DNA of 40,071 nucleotides from Acholeplasmatales bacterium (GCA_031284585.1 JAITXT010000023.1:1-40071); one strand, 5' to 3'. Positions 1 to 9,279 are shown, numbered from the stretch's first letter. Notes: generated by a model not told the origin, from the letters alone. Translations and numbers: made by a program.

Positions 1-11
1 TCTTCCGATCT
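1..11. other. Illumina adapter remnant at contig edge
   Basis: The first 11 bases, TCTTCCGATCT, are identical to the 3' end of standard Illumina adapters. On the minus strand they read AGATCGGAAGA, the usual trimming seed. The match sits exactly at base 1 and interrupts a plsX reading frame. It is almost certainly untrimmed adapter, not genomic DNA. Confidence 0.9.
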
Positions 12-330
12 CAATGTATGCTTGTGTGGGCCCACATGTTAAAACCACATCTGCTTTATCTAAGTTAGTTGCGTCAATTGCCATAAACATTGAAGAGTCC
101 CTTTTTGTTTTAAAAGCACTTATAGGATTTTTTTCTCCCATTTCGAGATATACTTTAGTATCTATAATAGTAAGTCTTTTGTGTTCCTCTAAATAAGGAG
201 ACATCTTTTCTTTGTCACCAAATAGTAATATTTCAATATTCTCATTCTTTTTTAAGGAATCCATTACTCCTAAACATATTTCTTTAGGAGCATTATCTCC
301 GCCCATTCCATCTACAGCTATTTTTACCAT
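12..330 (-). CDS. plsX: Phosphate acyltransferase PlsX, 3' part missing
   Basis: This is the N-terminal ~106 residues of PlsX, cut off by the contig edge. PlsX converts acyl-ACP and phosphate to acyl-phosphate, which PlsY uses to acylate glycerol-3-phosphate at the start of phospholipid synthesis. The protein begins MVKIAVDGMGGDNAPKEI, the family signature (usually DAMGGDxAP). Further on it has GEKNPISAFKTKRDSSM, matching the conserved region before the DSSM motif. The full family length is about 330 residues, so roughly two thirds lie outside. The start at 330 has AAGGAG upstream in the 17-base gap after typA, so it is the last visible gene of the leftward cluster. Any residues read from bases 1-11 are adapter. 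In the same genome acpP and fakA could feed this step. Confidence 0.9.
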
Positions 331-347
331 ATTATTCACTCCTTAAT

Positions 348-2159
348 CTAGTTTTCTCCGTATAAGTAATCTTTCTTTCTAGAGGTTGCATTTAATATTT
401 TCTTTCTAATTCTAATGCTTTTTGGTGTTATTTCAACTAATTCATCATCATCAATAAAAGAAAGGCTTGCTTCAAGAGTCATATTACGAGGTTTTTTCAA
501 AACAACAGTTTGATCTTTACTGGATGAACGCATATTAGTTAATTGTTTTTCTTGCGTTACATTTACTACTAAATCAACTGGTCTATTTGAAGTACCAACT
601 ATCATTCCTTCATAAACAGATACTCTTGGCTCCACAAAAAACTCTCCTCTATCTTCTAAATGCCCTAAAGCATAAGCAGTTGTTAAACCTTGATTCATAG
701 AAATTAAAGAACCTTGTTTTCTACTCATAGATACATCAAATAAAGGTCTATATTCTAGGAATACATGAGATAAAATTCCATACCCTTTAGTATTGGTTAA
801 GAAATCAGTCATGAAACCAATTAACCCTCTAGATGGCATAACATAAGATAATCTAGCAAATCCACTAAATTGAGAAGCTGTTTTTAGTTCTCCACCTCTT
901 CCACCAAACATTTCCATGACACTTCCCATATAATCTACTGGAACATCTACAGAAACATCTTCAAATGGTTCATGTTTGATACCATTTATAGTCTTAATAA
1001 TTATTTTAGGACGAGATACTTCAAACTCAAATCCTTCTCTTCTCATATTTTCAATAAGAATAGAAAGGTGTAATTCACCTCTTCCAGAGACATAGAAACT
1101 TTCAGTTGCCGGGATTCTCACTGCTTTTAAAGCAACATCTTTTTGAGTTTCTTTTACTAATCTATCTTCTAATTTAGTAATAGTTACATTTTTTCCCTCA
1201 GTCCCTGCAAAAGGACTTGAATTAGTAGCGAAAGTCATTTCGACAGTCGGTTCATCAACGGATAAAAGAATAAGAGGAGTTGCATCAGAATTATCGGTGA
1301 TAGTTTCTCCAACATGGATATCAGATAGTCCAGCAATAGATACAATATCTCCAGCATATGCTTCTTCAATTTCATCTTTAATTAGACCAGTACATTGATA
1401 TATTTTTTGAACTCTAAATGTAATTCTAGAACCATCTACCCGATAACAAAATAAATTTTGATTTACTTTAATTGTTCCTTGTAGAATTTTACCTACTCCC
1501 ATTCTTCCAACATAGTCATTATAATCGATTAGAGCTGGTTGAAATAAAAGATATGAATCTCTATCATACACAGGATCTGGAATTTCTTTAATAATAGTAT
1601 CTAGAATAGGAATAACTCCATCTGCATTTTCTAGATTAGGTGTATAAGATGAAAGCCCTTGAAGTCCTGATGCATAGATGATTTTAAAATCTAATTGTTC
1701 TTCACTTGCTCCTAAATCGATAAATAAATCATAGATTTCATTTGTAGTTTTTTGAATATCTACAAAAGGTCTATCTATTTTATTTATAATAACTACCGGT
1801 TTTAAATTAGCAGATAATGCTTTTTTTAGTACGAATCTTGTTTGAGGCATTACACCCTCAAAAGCATCTACTAATAGTAAAACTCCATCAACCATATGCA
1901 TTATTCTTTCTACTTCTCCACCAAAGTCTGCATGCCCTGGCGTATCTAGAATATTGATTCTATAATTATTATAGATAATAGCTGTGTTTTTCGCTAGAAT
2001 AGTAATACCTCTCTCACGCTCGATATCATTACTATCCATAGCTCTTTCATTTAAGACTGTATGGCTATTAAGTGTGTGACTTTGTTCTAATAATTTATTT
2101 ACCAATGTTGTTTTGCCATGATCTACATGGGCAATTATTGCAATATTTCTAATATTCAT
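348..2159 (-). CDS. typA: Ribosome-associated GTPase TypA/BipA
   Basis: TypA/BipA is a translational GTPase of the EF-G family that binds the ribosome, with roles in 50S assembly and stress or cold growth. The GTPase motifs are intact: P-loop AHVDHGKTT (residues 10-18), switch I with RERGITI near residue 50, G3 [14 protein letters not shown] and G4 NKID. The C-terminal half has the family's [31 protein letters not shown] and [13 protein letters not shown] blocks. At 603 residues it is full length. The start overlaps the end of prmC-tsaC by 11 bases and has GAGG about 10 bases upstream, so translational coupling is likely. plsX follows after 17 bases. Confidence 0.97.
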   Translation of the reverse strand: MNIRNIAIIAHVDHGKTTLVNKLLEQSHTLNSHTVLNERAMDSNDIERERGITILAKNTAIIYNNYRINILDTPGHADFGGEVERIMHMVDGVLLLVDAFEGVMPQTRFVLKKALSANLKPVVIINKIDRPFVDIQKTTNEIYDLFIDLGASEEQLDFKIIYASGLQGLSSYTPNLENADGVIPILDTIIKEIPDPVYDRDSYLLFQPALIDYNDYVGRMGVGKILQGTIKVNQNLFCYRVDGSRITFRVQKIYQCTGLIKDEIEEAYAGDIVSIAGLSDIHVGETITDNSDATPLILLSVDEPTVEMTFATNSSPFAGTEGKNVTITKLEDRLVKETQKDVALKAVRIPATESFYVSGRGELHLSILIENMRREGFEFEVSRPKIIIKTINGIKHEPFEDVSVDVPVDYMGSVMEMFGGRGGELKTASQFSGFARLSYVMPSRGLIGFMTDFLTNTKGYGILSHVFLEYRPLFDVSMSRKQGSLISMNQGLTTAYALGHLEDRGEFFVEPRVSVYEGMIVGTSNRPVDLVVNVTQEKQLTNMRSSSKDQTVVLKKPRNMTLEASLSFIDDDELVEITPKSIRIRKKILNATSRKKDYLYGEN

Positions 2160-3537
2160 TGTTTAAGTACCTCGTTATCTCCTCTTTTGTTATTGTTCCT
2201 TCTCTTAATATTTCGATTGTATCCTTAATTCTAACAATCGTGGTTGGGATGTTTGAAAATCTATTTGAAGCATAATAAATATTTCCTACCATAGTATTAT
2301 ATTCTTTTTTGATAATTAAATCATTATTTAAAGGTTCTTTGGAACTTTCATTTAATGATGTTAACCTCATTGGACCAATTTTCCTTAAAATTTCAAGTGT
2401 TTGGGTAGAATCAGGTATTCTTACTGCGATATCTTTTTCTTTGAAATAAGAAGGTATTTTTAGGTCTAGAATGATACTTAGGGGACCAGGAAGAAATCTT
2501 TTTATAACTTTTTCTTCTTTCTCGCTTACGAAACAAATAGTTTTAATGGTTTCTAGACTATCAAACATCACAGGAAGAGGTTTAGACAAATCTCTTTTTT
2601 TGATTGAATAAATTTCTAGAGTTGCTCTAATATCATCATACCTAGAAGATAGTCCATAGACGGTATCAGTTGGGAAGATGTATAGTCTTGATTTAAGATT
2701 TTCACTTATATTGAAATAAGTAATTCTATCTAAGTTATTATAATCTTTAATGGTATTACTTAGTACGCCTAATTTATTAAAAATATAATTTTGAATGATT
2801 TTTGTTTGAAGATAACCATGCTCAAAGATTACTAAGGTATTATTCAAAGATACTCTTTCAACGTTATCAATTATTTTGATGTAATGTTCTATACCTTGAG
2901 AAAATATTGCATCTTTAGGTTCTTTTTTGACATAGTCGCTAACTTGATATTCTTTCTCTACATAAGGAGGATTAGAAATTATAATATCAAATTTATCATC
3001 TACATCATTTAACCAATCTGATTTAATAATTTTGCCTTTAACACCGCTCAGTTCTAAGTTTATCTTTAAGACATCAAGGGCATCATTAGAAATATCCACA
3101 TAAGTAAGTTCACTATTACTAATCTCCTTACTTAATGCAATACCTATACAACCTGATCCAGAACCTAGATCTAGGATTTTAACTCTGTGAGAAACATTAT
3201 GTTTTGATAAATAGGATTTAACAAATTCAATGATTAGTTCGGTTTCACTTCTAGGGATTAATACACGATTGTCGACATAAAAACTATAATTATAAAAGAA
3301 GGCTTTATTTAAAATATATTGAACAGGAATACTTTGATTAAAATATAAATCAATATATTTCTCTATTTTAGATAGGTTAATATCACTCACGTTAGAATTA
3401 ATATCTACTAGTGCCATAAATAGTTCTTCTTTATTGAAGTCAAAAAGACTTAAAAAGAGAAAGTGGATCGCACTTTCTTCTAATTGTCTAAGAGTAGCTT
3501 GTTTTTTGTAGTTATTATAAAGAGAGAGATAATTCAT
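2149..3537 (-). CDS. prmC-tsaC: PrmC release-factor methyltransferase fused to TsaC/Sua5 (YrdC) domain
   Basis: One 462-residue frame joins two normally separate enzymes. Residues 1-278 are PrmC (HemK), which methylates the glutamine of the GGQ motif in release factors: SAM-binding LDLGSGSGCIGIALS at 123-137 and catalytic NPPY at 189-192. Residues ~284-462 are a YrdC domain (TsaC/Sua5), which makes threonylcarbamoyl-AMP for tRNA t6A37: PTDTVYGL (289-296), KKR...KPL (313-321), PGPLSIIL (350-357), VRIPDS (372-377) and the S-x-N element in LTSLNES. Only the single YrdC domain is present, not the Sua5 C-terminal extension. It lies directly after prfA, the PrmC substrate gene, as in Firmicutes where separate prmC and sua5/ywlC genes follow prfA. 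I see no ATG or Shine-Dalgarno at the junction, so a single polypeptide is expected. Confidence 0.93.
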   Translation of the reverse strand: MNYLSLYNNYKKQATLRQLEESAIHFLFLSLFDFNKEELFMALVDINSNVSDINLSKIEKYIDLYFNQSIPVQYILNKAFFYNYSFYVDNRVLIPRSETELIIEFVKSYLSKHNVSHRVKILDLGSGSGCIGIALSKEISNSELTYVDISNDALDVLKINLELSGVKGKIIKSDWLNDVDDKFDIIISNPPYVEKEYQVSDYVKKEPKDAIFSQGIEHYIKIIDNVERVSLNNTLVIFEHGYLQTKIIQNYIFNKLGVLSNTIKDYNNLDRITYFNISENLKSRLYIFPTDTVYGLSSRYDDIRATLEIYSIKKRDLSKPLPVMFDSLETIKTICFVSEKEEKVIKRFLPGPLSIILDLKIPSYFKEKDIAVRIPDSTQTLEILRKIGPMRLTSLNESSKEPLNNDLIIKKEYNTMVGNIYYASNRFSNIPTTIVRIKDTIEILREGTITKEEITRYLNNEY

Positions 3538-3539
3538 TA

Positions 3540-4598
3540 TTATGACTCTTCAATTAATCTTTTTTGAAATTCATCAACAAGTGGTAAAATTATTAAATCT
3601 AATTTTCCTTCAATTATAGCATCAAGCCTGTTAAGAGTAAGAGAAATTCTATGATCAGTTACCCTGTTTTGAGGGAAATTATAGGTTCTAATTTTTTCTG
3701 CTCTTTCACCAGTACCAACAGTTGTTTTACGAATAAGACCCTCTTCTTTTTCTTTTTTATCAATAATAGATTGATGAATTCTAGATTTTAGTAATGAAAA
3801 AGCTAAATCTTTATTTTCATACTGTGATTTAGCAACTTGACTCGCAACCGATACACCAGTTGGAATATGAGTTAAGCGGACAGCTGATTGAGTAGTATTA
3901 ACAGATTGTCCTCCTGGTCCACTTGAACAAAAAGTATCAACTCTAATATCATCCCAAGAAAGATCAAAATCAATATCTTCTGCCTCGTATTGAACATAAA
4001 CAGTTGAGGTTGAAGTATGAACTCTTCCTAAAGATTCAGTTTCAGGAACTCTTTGAACTCTATGAACTCCTGATTCATATTTCATTAAAGAATAAACTTT
4101 ATCACCAGAAATTAAAAAGTCAATATTTGAATATCCACCACGTTCACCAAAAGAGGCATCTAGAACTTTAATTTTCCAGCCCTTAATATCAGCGTATTTG
4201 CTATACATTCTAAATAAATCACCAGCGAAAATATTAGCTTCATCACCTCCTGTCGCTCCTTTGATTGATACAATAACGTTTTTGTCATCATTAGGATCTT
4301 TTGGAAGTAGAAGAATTCTTAATTTATCTTCAGTTTCATTTTGTTTTTTCGAAAGAAGAGATACTTCTTCTTTCATCATAATAAAAAGTTCATTTGATTC
4401 TTCGGTTTCTATCATTTTCTTTAAATTATTTATTTCATCACTAGTTTTTAGATAATCTAAATAAATTGATATTACTTCTTCTAAGGATGAAAGTTCTTTT
4501 AGAAGTAAGGTCATTTCTTTTACTTCTAGACTCCCTTGTGAAATCAAATCTTGAATTTTTTTATATCTATCTAACATTATTTCTAAACGTTCAAACAT
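3540..4598 (-). CDS. prfA: Peptide chain release factor 1
   Basis: RF1 recognises UAA and UAG and triggers release of the finished peptide. At 352 residues it is close to the family norm. Visible motifs are the codon-recognition tripeptide PET in HRVQRVPETES (185-187), a form I also know from Bacillus RF1, and the catalytic GGQ at 229-231 in SSGPGGQSVN. The start codon shares one base with the dnaB stop (TAATG on the minus strand). The gene ends 2 bases before prmC-tsaC, whose first domain modifies the GGQ glutamine. Because this organism also stops at UGA, RF2 should be encoded elsewhere. Confidence 0.97.
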   Translation of the reverse strand: MFERLEIMLDRYKKIQDLISQGSLEVKEMTLLLKELSSLEEVISIYLDYLKTSDEINNLKKMIETEESNELFIMMKEEVSLLSKKQNETEDKLRILLLPKDPNDDKNVIVSIKGATGGDEANIFAGDLFRMYSKYADIKGWKIKVLDASFGERGGYSNIDFLISGDKVYSLMKYESGVHRVQRVPETESLGRVHTSTSTVYVQYEAEDIDFDLSWDDIRVDTFCSSGPGGQSVNTTQSAVRLTHIPTGVSVASQVAKSQYENKDLAFSLLKSRIHQSIIDKKEKEEGLIRKTTVGTGERAEKIRTYNFPQNRVTDHRISLTLNRLDAIIEGKLDLIILPLVDEFQKRLIEES

Positions 4599-6001
4599 TA
4601 CTCTTCCCTTTTATTTTCTGTACTTAATTTCCCATTTATTTCATCATAATAACCACTTTCTGTAAAGTGCATAAAATTTGATGAAAACTGCATGAGAATA
4701 TTTGATGTTCTACCTTGCCTATTTTTAGCAATATCAAGAACTATTTCTTTATATTTTCTTTCATTAGAAGAATCAGCATCTTGAGCTAATTTTTCGGTTC
4801 TATCATTTAACAATAAAACGATATCTGCATCTTGTTCAAGCGCACCAGATTCCCTTAAATGTGATAATTTTAACTTTTTCTCACTTTTTTGTTCTGCACT
4901 TCTAGAAACTTGAGCTAAACATAAAATAGGTATTTTTAATTCTCTAGTTAATTGTTTAATACTTCTAGAAATATCTGCTACTTCAACTTGACGGTTATCG
5001 GTGGAAAACTTCTTTGAATCCCCTTTAATTAATTGGATATAGTCAATTACGACAAAATCTAAACCATTAGGACCTTTTTTTAATTTACGACATTTATTTC
5101 TTATTTCTCCAACACCATCAAAACAAGAATCTTCAAAATAGATATTATAATCTTTAAATTCTTTTTTAGTAGTCTCTATATTTTCCCAATCAGTTTCGCT
5201 TAATTTTGAACTTGTAATTTTTGATAAAGGAATACTTGTTGCATTAGATATTAATCTTTGAGTAATTTGGAAATTACTCATTTCGAGAGAAAAGAACGCA
5301 ACACTTGCTTTACCATTTTTATTAAGGGTTGCTACATTCTTTGCAATTTCAAGAGCAAAAGCACTTTTACCAATACCAGGTCTTGCAGCTAATATAAGCA
5401 TAACACTCTCATTTAAACCATTAATAACTTGATCTAATAAGTTATATCCTGTTACTAGTCCAGTAATTGATTTCCCTTTATTCTTTCTAGTTATTCTCTC
5501 AAATTCATCGACTACTTCTGTTAATGTAGTCATATCTCTCTTGGTTGCTACAAGTTTATTAGTTAATAAGGTATCAATTTTAGCTAGTATATTAGTGGGA
5601 CTTAAATTTTGATTATTATTCTCCTCAATCAAAACAGTTAGTTCTCTTCTAATACTACGTTTAATTGACATGTCTTTAATAATATTTATATGCGTTTCAA
5701 ATAAACTTGAATCATAAATTACTTCTTGTAAAGAAAGAAGGTATTCAATACCACCAGCGTTTTCTAAATTATTTTCATTGTCAAGAATATCAGTAACTAT
5801 TGAGAATTGAATATCTGAAATAGCTTGTTTATAGATGGTATCCATGGCTTTATAGAGAATTTTATGCATTGGACTATAAAAATCTTCAATAGTAAGAGAA
5901 TCTTTGATGGTCGCAAAACAATCTTCCTCCAAAGCACAACCTAAAACATATTTTTCAGAATTAATTGCCTTGATATCGGAATCATTATCATTTTTTTTCA
6001 T
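4598..6001 (-). CDS. dnaB: Replicative DNA helicase DnaB (DnaC in Bacillus)
   Basis: This is the hexameric 5'-3' helicase that opens the replication fork and recruits primase. Residues ~10-150 form the N-terminal DnaB domain (NSEKYVLGCAL start). The RecA-like motor carries Walker A ARPGIGKS at 206-213, FFSLEM near 237-241, Walker B VVIDYIQLI with D320, and the later LAQVSRS and SGALEQDAD blocks. At 467 residues it is full length with no intein. Its ATG overlaps the TAA of gdpP-rplI by one base, and its stop overlaps prfA by one base. The gdpP-rplI-dnaB order is the one conserved across Firmicutes. Confidence 0.97.
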   Translation of the reverse strand: MKKNDNDSDIKAINSEKYVLGCALEEDCFATIKDSLTIEDFYSPMHKILYKAMDTIYKQAISDIQFSIVTDILDNENNLENAGGIEYLLSLQEVIYDSSLFETHINIIKDMSIKRSIRRELTVLIEENNNQNLSPTNILAKIDTLLTNKLVATKRDMTTLTEVVDEFERITRKNKGKSITGLVTGYNLLDQVINGLNESVMLILAARPGIGKSAFALEIAKNVATLNKNGKASVAFFSLEMSNFQITQRLISNATSIPLSKITSSKLSETDWENIETTKKEFKDYNIYFEDSCFDGVGEIRNKCRKLKKGPNGLDFVVIDYIQLIKGDSKKFSTDNRQVEVADISRSIKQLTRELKIPILCLAQVSRSAEQKSEKKLKLSHLRESGALEQDADIVLLLNDRTEKLAQDADSSNERKYKEIVLDIAKNRQGRTSNILMQFSSNFMHFTESGYYDEINGKLSTENKREE

Positions 6002-8436
6002 TAGTTCACTTTTCCGATAACGGATACTTCAAATTGAGCTTTAACATCTTTATGAAGATCAACTAAAACTGTATAAACTCCTAAAGCATTAATTTCGCCC
6101 ACAATCTCAACTTTTTTCTTGTCTAGAACTATTTTATGAGTTGCGGCGAACACATCTACTATTTGTTTAGTAGTAACTCTACCAAATAATTTACCATCTG
6201 TTCCGATTTGAATTGGAATTTCAATCATTTTTCCATCAATACTATCTTTAAGAATTTTTAATAAAGATAAATGATTTTCATCAGCAATTCGTTTTTCTTC
6301 TCTTGCTTGTTCAACTTTATGGATAGCTTCATTAGTAGCTTGAGTAGCACTTCCTTTAGAAATTAAAAAGTTTCCAAATCCAGCGTTTACATCTATAATA
6401 TCGTCTTTAGAACCTCTTCCTTTTACATCTTCTAATAAAATAATTTTCATAACTTCACTTCCTCCAAATTCTAATTGTAAGTAGTCTTTAACTTCTTGAG
6501 TAACAACTTTTACAGTTTTATCCTTTATTTGAGCTGCAGCCATATTAAAATGACCACCCCCACCCATACTTTCCATGATCATTTGTACATTTACATCTCT
6601 ATAACTTCTAGCGCTTACTGCAACCTGCGATTCATCTAATCTCATAATTACAAAACTTGCTTCAACATCAGAAATTTGAAGAGCTTCATCAGCAATTTGA
6701 GCGATAAATGATCTATCAGTTATAATTTCATTACTTGAAATTATTGCAAATTTATTTAAATAAATACTAACTTTATCAAGAAATTTATTGAACTTAATAG
6801 TTTTTTCAAGAGGTCTTCTAAGCCACATTTTAACAGTTATAGGATCAGCTCCCATGTCTAAAAGTTTATTAGCAGTTTCAAAGGTATCAAAAGAAATTCT
6901 TTGTGTGAAGTGATTTGTATCAATTAACATTCCCGCATACAAAACATTAGCCTCTGTTGCATTAAATACAATGTTCTTTGATCCTTTTTTGTAAAAATCA
7001 ATTAATTCAATAAGTATTTCAACAGAACAAGAAGCACTAGGCTCATTAATAATATAATTAGTCTTAAATCCTTCTTCTCCAATTCTATGATGATCTATAA
7101 CAAATAATTTATTTGCTTTTTGATAGATATTTCTATCCATTACTATTTTTGGTGATTGAGTATCTACTACAATTAATAGTGATTTTTCAGTTAAAGATTC
7201 AAGAGCTTTTTCAATTGATATGAAATCTTTTACTACTGGTGTTTCATTTTGCTTTAATTTTTCAATTGAAGCAAGGGCAGAATCTTCTACTAAGTCATCT
7301 TGAATTACAATTCTCACGTTTTCATTATCTAATTTAGCAATATGATGAACGATTATCATTGCACCTAAAGCATCCAAATCAGCTTCAATATGTCCCATGA
7401 TTAATACTTTATCCGAAGATTTGATTAAATCTTTTAGTTCATCTGCTGATTGTCTAAAATCAACTTTTGATTTCTTGATGTTTGCTTCTAGAGTTCCACC
7501 AAGGTATCTAATCTTTTCTCCTTGAATATTAATTACTACTTGATCCCCACCTCTTTTTTCAGCTAGATCAAGAGCTCCTTGAGCAAGAACTCCTAATTCA
7601 GAAAATGTAGTATTCCAACAAGCAGTTCCAATTGATAAACTAATTCTTTTTCTATTTTCCACAGATATTTTCCTAACTGATTCTAAAATTGAAAAATGTT
7701 CATCAATCATTTTCTTTAAATTAAACCTATAACACATAAACATTACTTTATCAGTAGTATAATTTTTAATAAAAGCATTATGATTTTCTAAGTAATCAGC
7801 AACCGCTTCAAAATAACTACCTCTAAGTTCGGATTGATTTTTTAAATCAAGACCAGATAAAGCATCATCTAAACCATCAAAACTAATATAACCAACGACA
7901 GGATGATGAGAAAAATATTCATTTCTTAAGTTTTCTCTATTAGTTTCATAGAAAAGATAAAAGAAATCGAATTCTTCTTTGTAGGAAGCATCATAGTAAT
8001 CGTTTTTAATTTTTACGACCATTGAGCTTATTTTCTTCTCGCGCATTTGAACTAAATCAGGAGATAATTCACTTAATTTTTTATCAATAATACGTTCTTC
8101 AAAAATATTTTTAGAGTATAAATTAGACCATTTAACGATACCATTTTCTCCAATAGAAAAAATACCTATCGGTAATTCATTGAAAATCTCATTACCAACT
8201 TGATTTACATGATACGATAATCTTGTTAAACTTCCCATTCTATTTTCAAGGGTTTTTGCCATGATTCTAGAACGATAAGTGAAATAATATTTAAAAGAAA
8301 AGGCAAATAAAATACTTGCTACAATTAAAATAATTTCTTCAACTAATTCCTTTATGTCAAAAGGGTCAAGTATGACAAGAATACAAAGACCAGTATAAAA
8401 AAGTATTGATAATATAAATAAAATTAATCTCTTCAT
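6001..8436 (-). CDS. gdpP-rplI: GdpP c-di-AMP phosphodiesterase fused to ribosomal protein bL9
   Basis: An 811-residue fusion. Residues ~4-24 and 33-50 are membrane helices. Residues ~85-155 form a PAS-like domain and ~170-310 a degenerate GGDEF domain ending in RGGDQVVIN. The DHH phosphodiesterase follows with all metal ligands visible: H349, D353, D355, D425, H449 in DHH, and D506. DHHA1 has GGGGH at 625-629. GdpP hydrolyses cyclic di-AMP to pApA and normally ends near residue 655-660. From M663 (MKIILLEDVKG) to 811 the protein is a complete bL9 of about 149 residues with GFGNFLISKGSA. Ordinary genomes have adjacent gdpP and rplI; here the gdpP stop is missing. A good internal Shine-Dalgarno lies before M663, so free bL9 may also be made. 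I recall a CDD entry for a bifunctional signalling protein/L9 (PRK14538), so the fusion class itself is known. Confidence 0.95.
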   Translation of the reverse strand: MKRLILFILSILFYTGLCILVILDPFDIKELVEEIILIVASILFAFSFKYYFTYRSRIMAKTLENRMGSLTRLSYHVNQVGNEIFNELPIGIFSIGENGIVKWSNLYSKNIFEERIIDKKLSELSPDLVQMREKKISSMVVKIKNDYYDASYKEEFDFFYLFYETNRENLRNEYFSHHPVVGYISFDGLDDALSGLDLKNQSELRGSYFEAVADYLENHNAFIKNYTTDKVMFMCYRFNLKKMIDEHFSILESVRKISVENRKRISLSIGTACWNTTFSELGVLAQGALDLAEKRGGDQVVINIQGEKIRYLGGTLEANIKKSKVDFRQSADELKDLIKSSDKVLIMGHIEADLDALGAMIIVHHIAKLDNENVRIVIQDDLVEDSALASIEKLKQNETPVVKDFISIEKALESLTEKSLLIVVDTQSPKIVMDRNIYQKANKLFVIDHHRIGEEGFKTNYIINEPSASCSVEILIELIDFYKKGSKNIVFNATEANVLYAGMLIDTNHFTQRISFDTFETANKLLDMGADPITVKMWLRRPLEKTIKFNKFLDKVSIYLNKFAIISSNEIITDRSFIAQIADEALQISDVEASFVIMRLDESQVAVSARSYRDVNVQMIMESMGGGGHFNMAAAQIKDKTVKVVTQEVKDYLQLEFGGSEVMKIILLEDVKGRGSKDDIIDVNAGFGNFLISKGSATQATNEAIHKVEQAREEKRIADENHLSLLKILKDSIDGKMIEIPIQIGTDGKLFGRVTTKQIVDVFAATHKIVLDKKKVEIVGEINALGVYTVLVDLHKDVKAQFEVSVIGKVN
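6448..6465 (-). promoter_or_regulatory. Internal ribosome-binding site and ATG for free bL9 within the fusion
   Basis: On the minus strand GGAGGA (6465-6460) lies 9 bases before an ATG (6450-6448) that encodes M663, the normal first residue of bL9. The same bases encode Gly-Gly in the GdpP frame. The strength and spacing resemble the true start sites of this contig, for example those of rpsR and plsX. I infer internal initiation yields a separate bL9 of about 149 residues. Confidence 0.7.
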
Positions 8437-8474
8437 AAATACTCCTTTTTTTAATAAAAAGTAATTCTTTTTAA

Positions 8475-8513
8475 AATACTCACATATTCAAATTAGAAGA
8501 ATACGTGAGTATT
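8475..8513 (-). terminator. Long hairpin between rpsR and gdpP-rplI (attenuator or weak terminator)
   Basis: Arms at 8475-8489 and 8499-8513 pair over 15 positions, with one G-U pair in the minus-strand RNA and a 9-base loop. Only a short U run follows (4 bases, two of them within the stem), so full termination is doubtful. The position suggests that it lowers or separates expression of gdpP-rplI relative to the ribosomal genes upstream, or that it is a processing site. Confidence 0.6.
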
Positions 8514-8531
8514 AAATACAAAATATAACTT

Positions 8532-8792
8532 TTAGTCTTTAGTACTAACAAATGGTAGTAATGCCATATGTCTTGCACGCTTGATGGCAAGTGCTAATGG
8601 TCTTTGCCATTTTGCGCTAGTACCTGTAATTTTACGAGGTAGGATTTTGCCACTACTTGATGTGATAAATTGTTTTAAAAGTTCAACGTCTTTCCAATCG
8701 ATTTTAGTAAGTTTATGTTCAGTAAAATAGCAAACTTTTTTTCTTCTACGTGAATCTTTGTTTTTATCATAACTTTTTTTGTAACTTTGCAT
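8532..8792 (-). CDS. rpsR: 30S ribosomal protein bS18
   Basis: bS18 binds 16S rRNA together with bS6 on the platform of the small subunit. The 86-residue protein has a basic N-terminus, then [25 protein letters not shown] and [19 protein letters not shown]. The last of these is the most conserved stretch of the family, and [11 protein letters not shown] closes the protein. The start is preceded by AAGGAG. It is the third gene of the standard rpsF-ssb-rpsR set, 22 bases after ssb. A hairpin follows before gdpP-rplI. Confidence 0.97.
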   Translation of the reverse strand: MQSYKKSYDKNKDSRRRKKVCYFTEHKLTKIDWKDVELLKQFITSSSGKILPRKITGTSAKWQRPLALAIKRARHMALLPFVSTKD

Positions 8793-8814
8793 GATTTAAT
8801 ATCTCCTTTTTTCT

Positions 8815-9279
8815 TTAAAATGGTAAGTCATTTTCTGATGAAATAACTTTAGATAATTCTGAATAATCTTTTTTACTCTTTTCAGAATTATTTGTAATAC
8901 TTTGTTGATTATTTGATGGGGCATAAGTATTAGAATTACTTGAATAGTTACTTACAGAATTAAATTCTGAATTTTTTCTAGTTTCTAAAAATACAATTTG
9001 ATTAGAAATAATATCGTAACTAGTTCTTTTTTGTCCATCAACTTCGAAGTTATTTTGTTGGATAGAACCATCTACTAAAATAAGAGAACCCTTCCCACAA
9101 TATTTAGCTGTGTTTTCTGCATTTTTACCGAAGGCAACACAATTAAAAAAATCGGTAGTATTGTTATCTCTTGATCTTGTGCATGCAATTGAAAACCGTA
9201 AAAAAACTTTTTCTGTACCAGAATTCTTAATTTCTAAATCGTGAGTTATTCTCCCAACTAAAGTAACTTTGTTATACAT
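8815..9279 (-). CDS. ssb: Single-stranded DNA-binding protein
   Basis: SSB coats single-stranded DNA during replication and repair and recruits partners through its tail. The N-terminal OB fold (residues 1-105) shows MYNKVTLVGRIT, FLRFSIACTR, FFNCVAFGKNAENTAKYCGKG and LILVDGSIQ. A Ser/Asn-rich linker follows, and the protein ends in the acidic interaction tip ENDLPF. At 154 residues the length is typical. The start directly abuts the rpsF stop with GAGGAA upstream. Its place between rpsF and rpsR is the near-universal bacterial arrangement. Confidence 0.97.
   Translation of the reverse strand: MYNKVTLVGRITHDLEIKNSGTEKVFLRFSIACTRSRDNNTTDFFNCVAFGKNAENTAKYCGKGSLILVDGSIQQNNFEVDGQKRTSYDIISNQIVFLETRKNSEFNSVSNYSSNSNTYAPSNNQQSITNNSEKSKKDYSELSKVISSENDLPF

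Noticed and set aside
14-196. Plus-strand frame of 60 codons at the left edge
   Set aside because: It lies opposite a convincing plsX reading frame and shows no protein family features.
4198-4455. Plus-strand frame opposite prfA
   Set aside because: Antisense shadow of a well-conserved gene; composition is low-complexity Ser/Phe/Leu.
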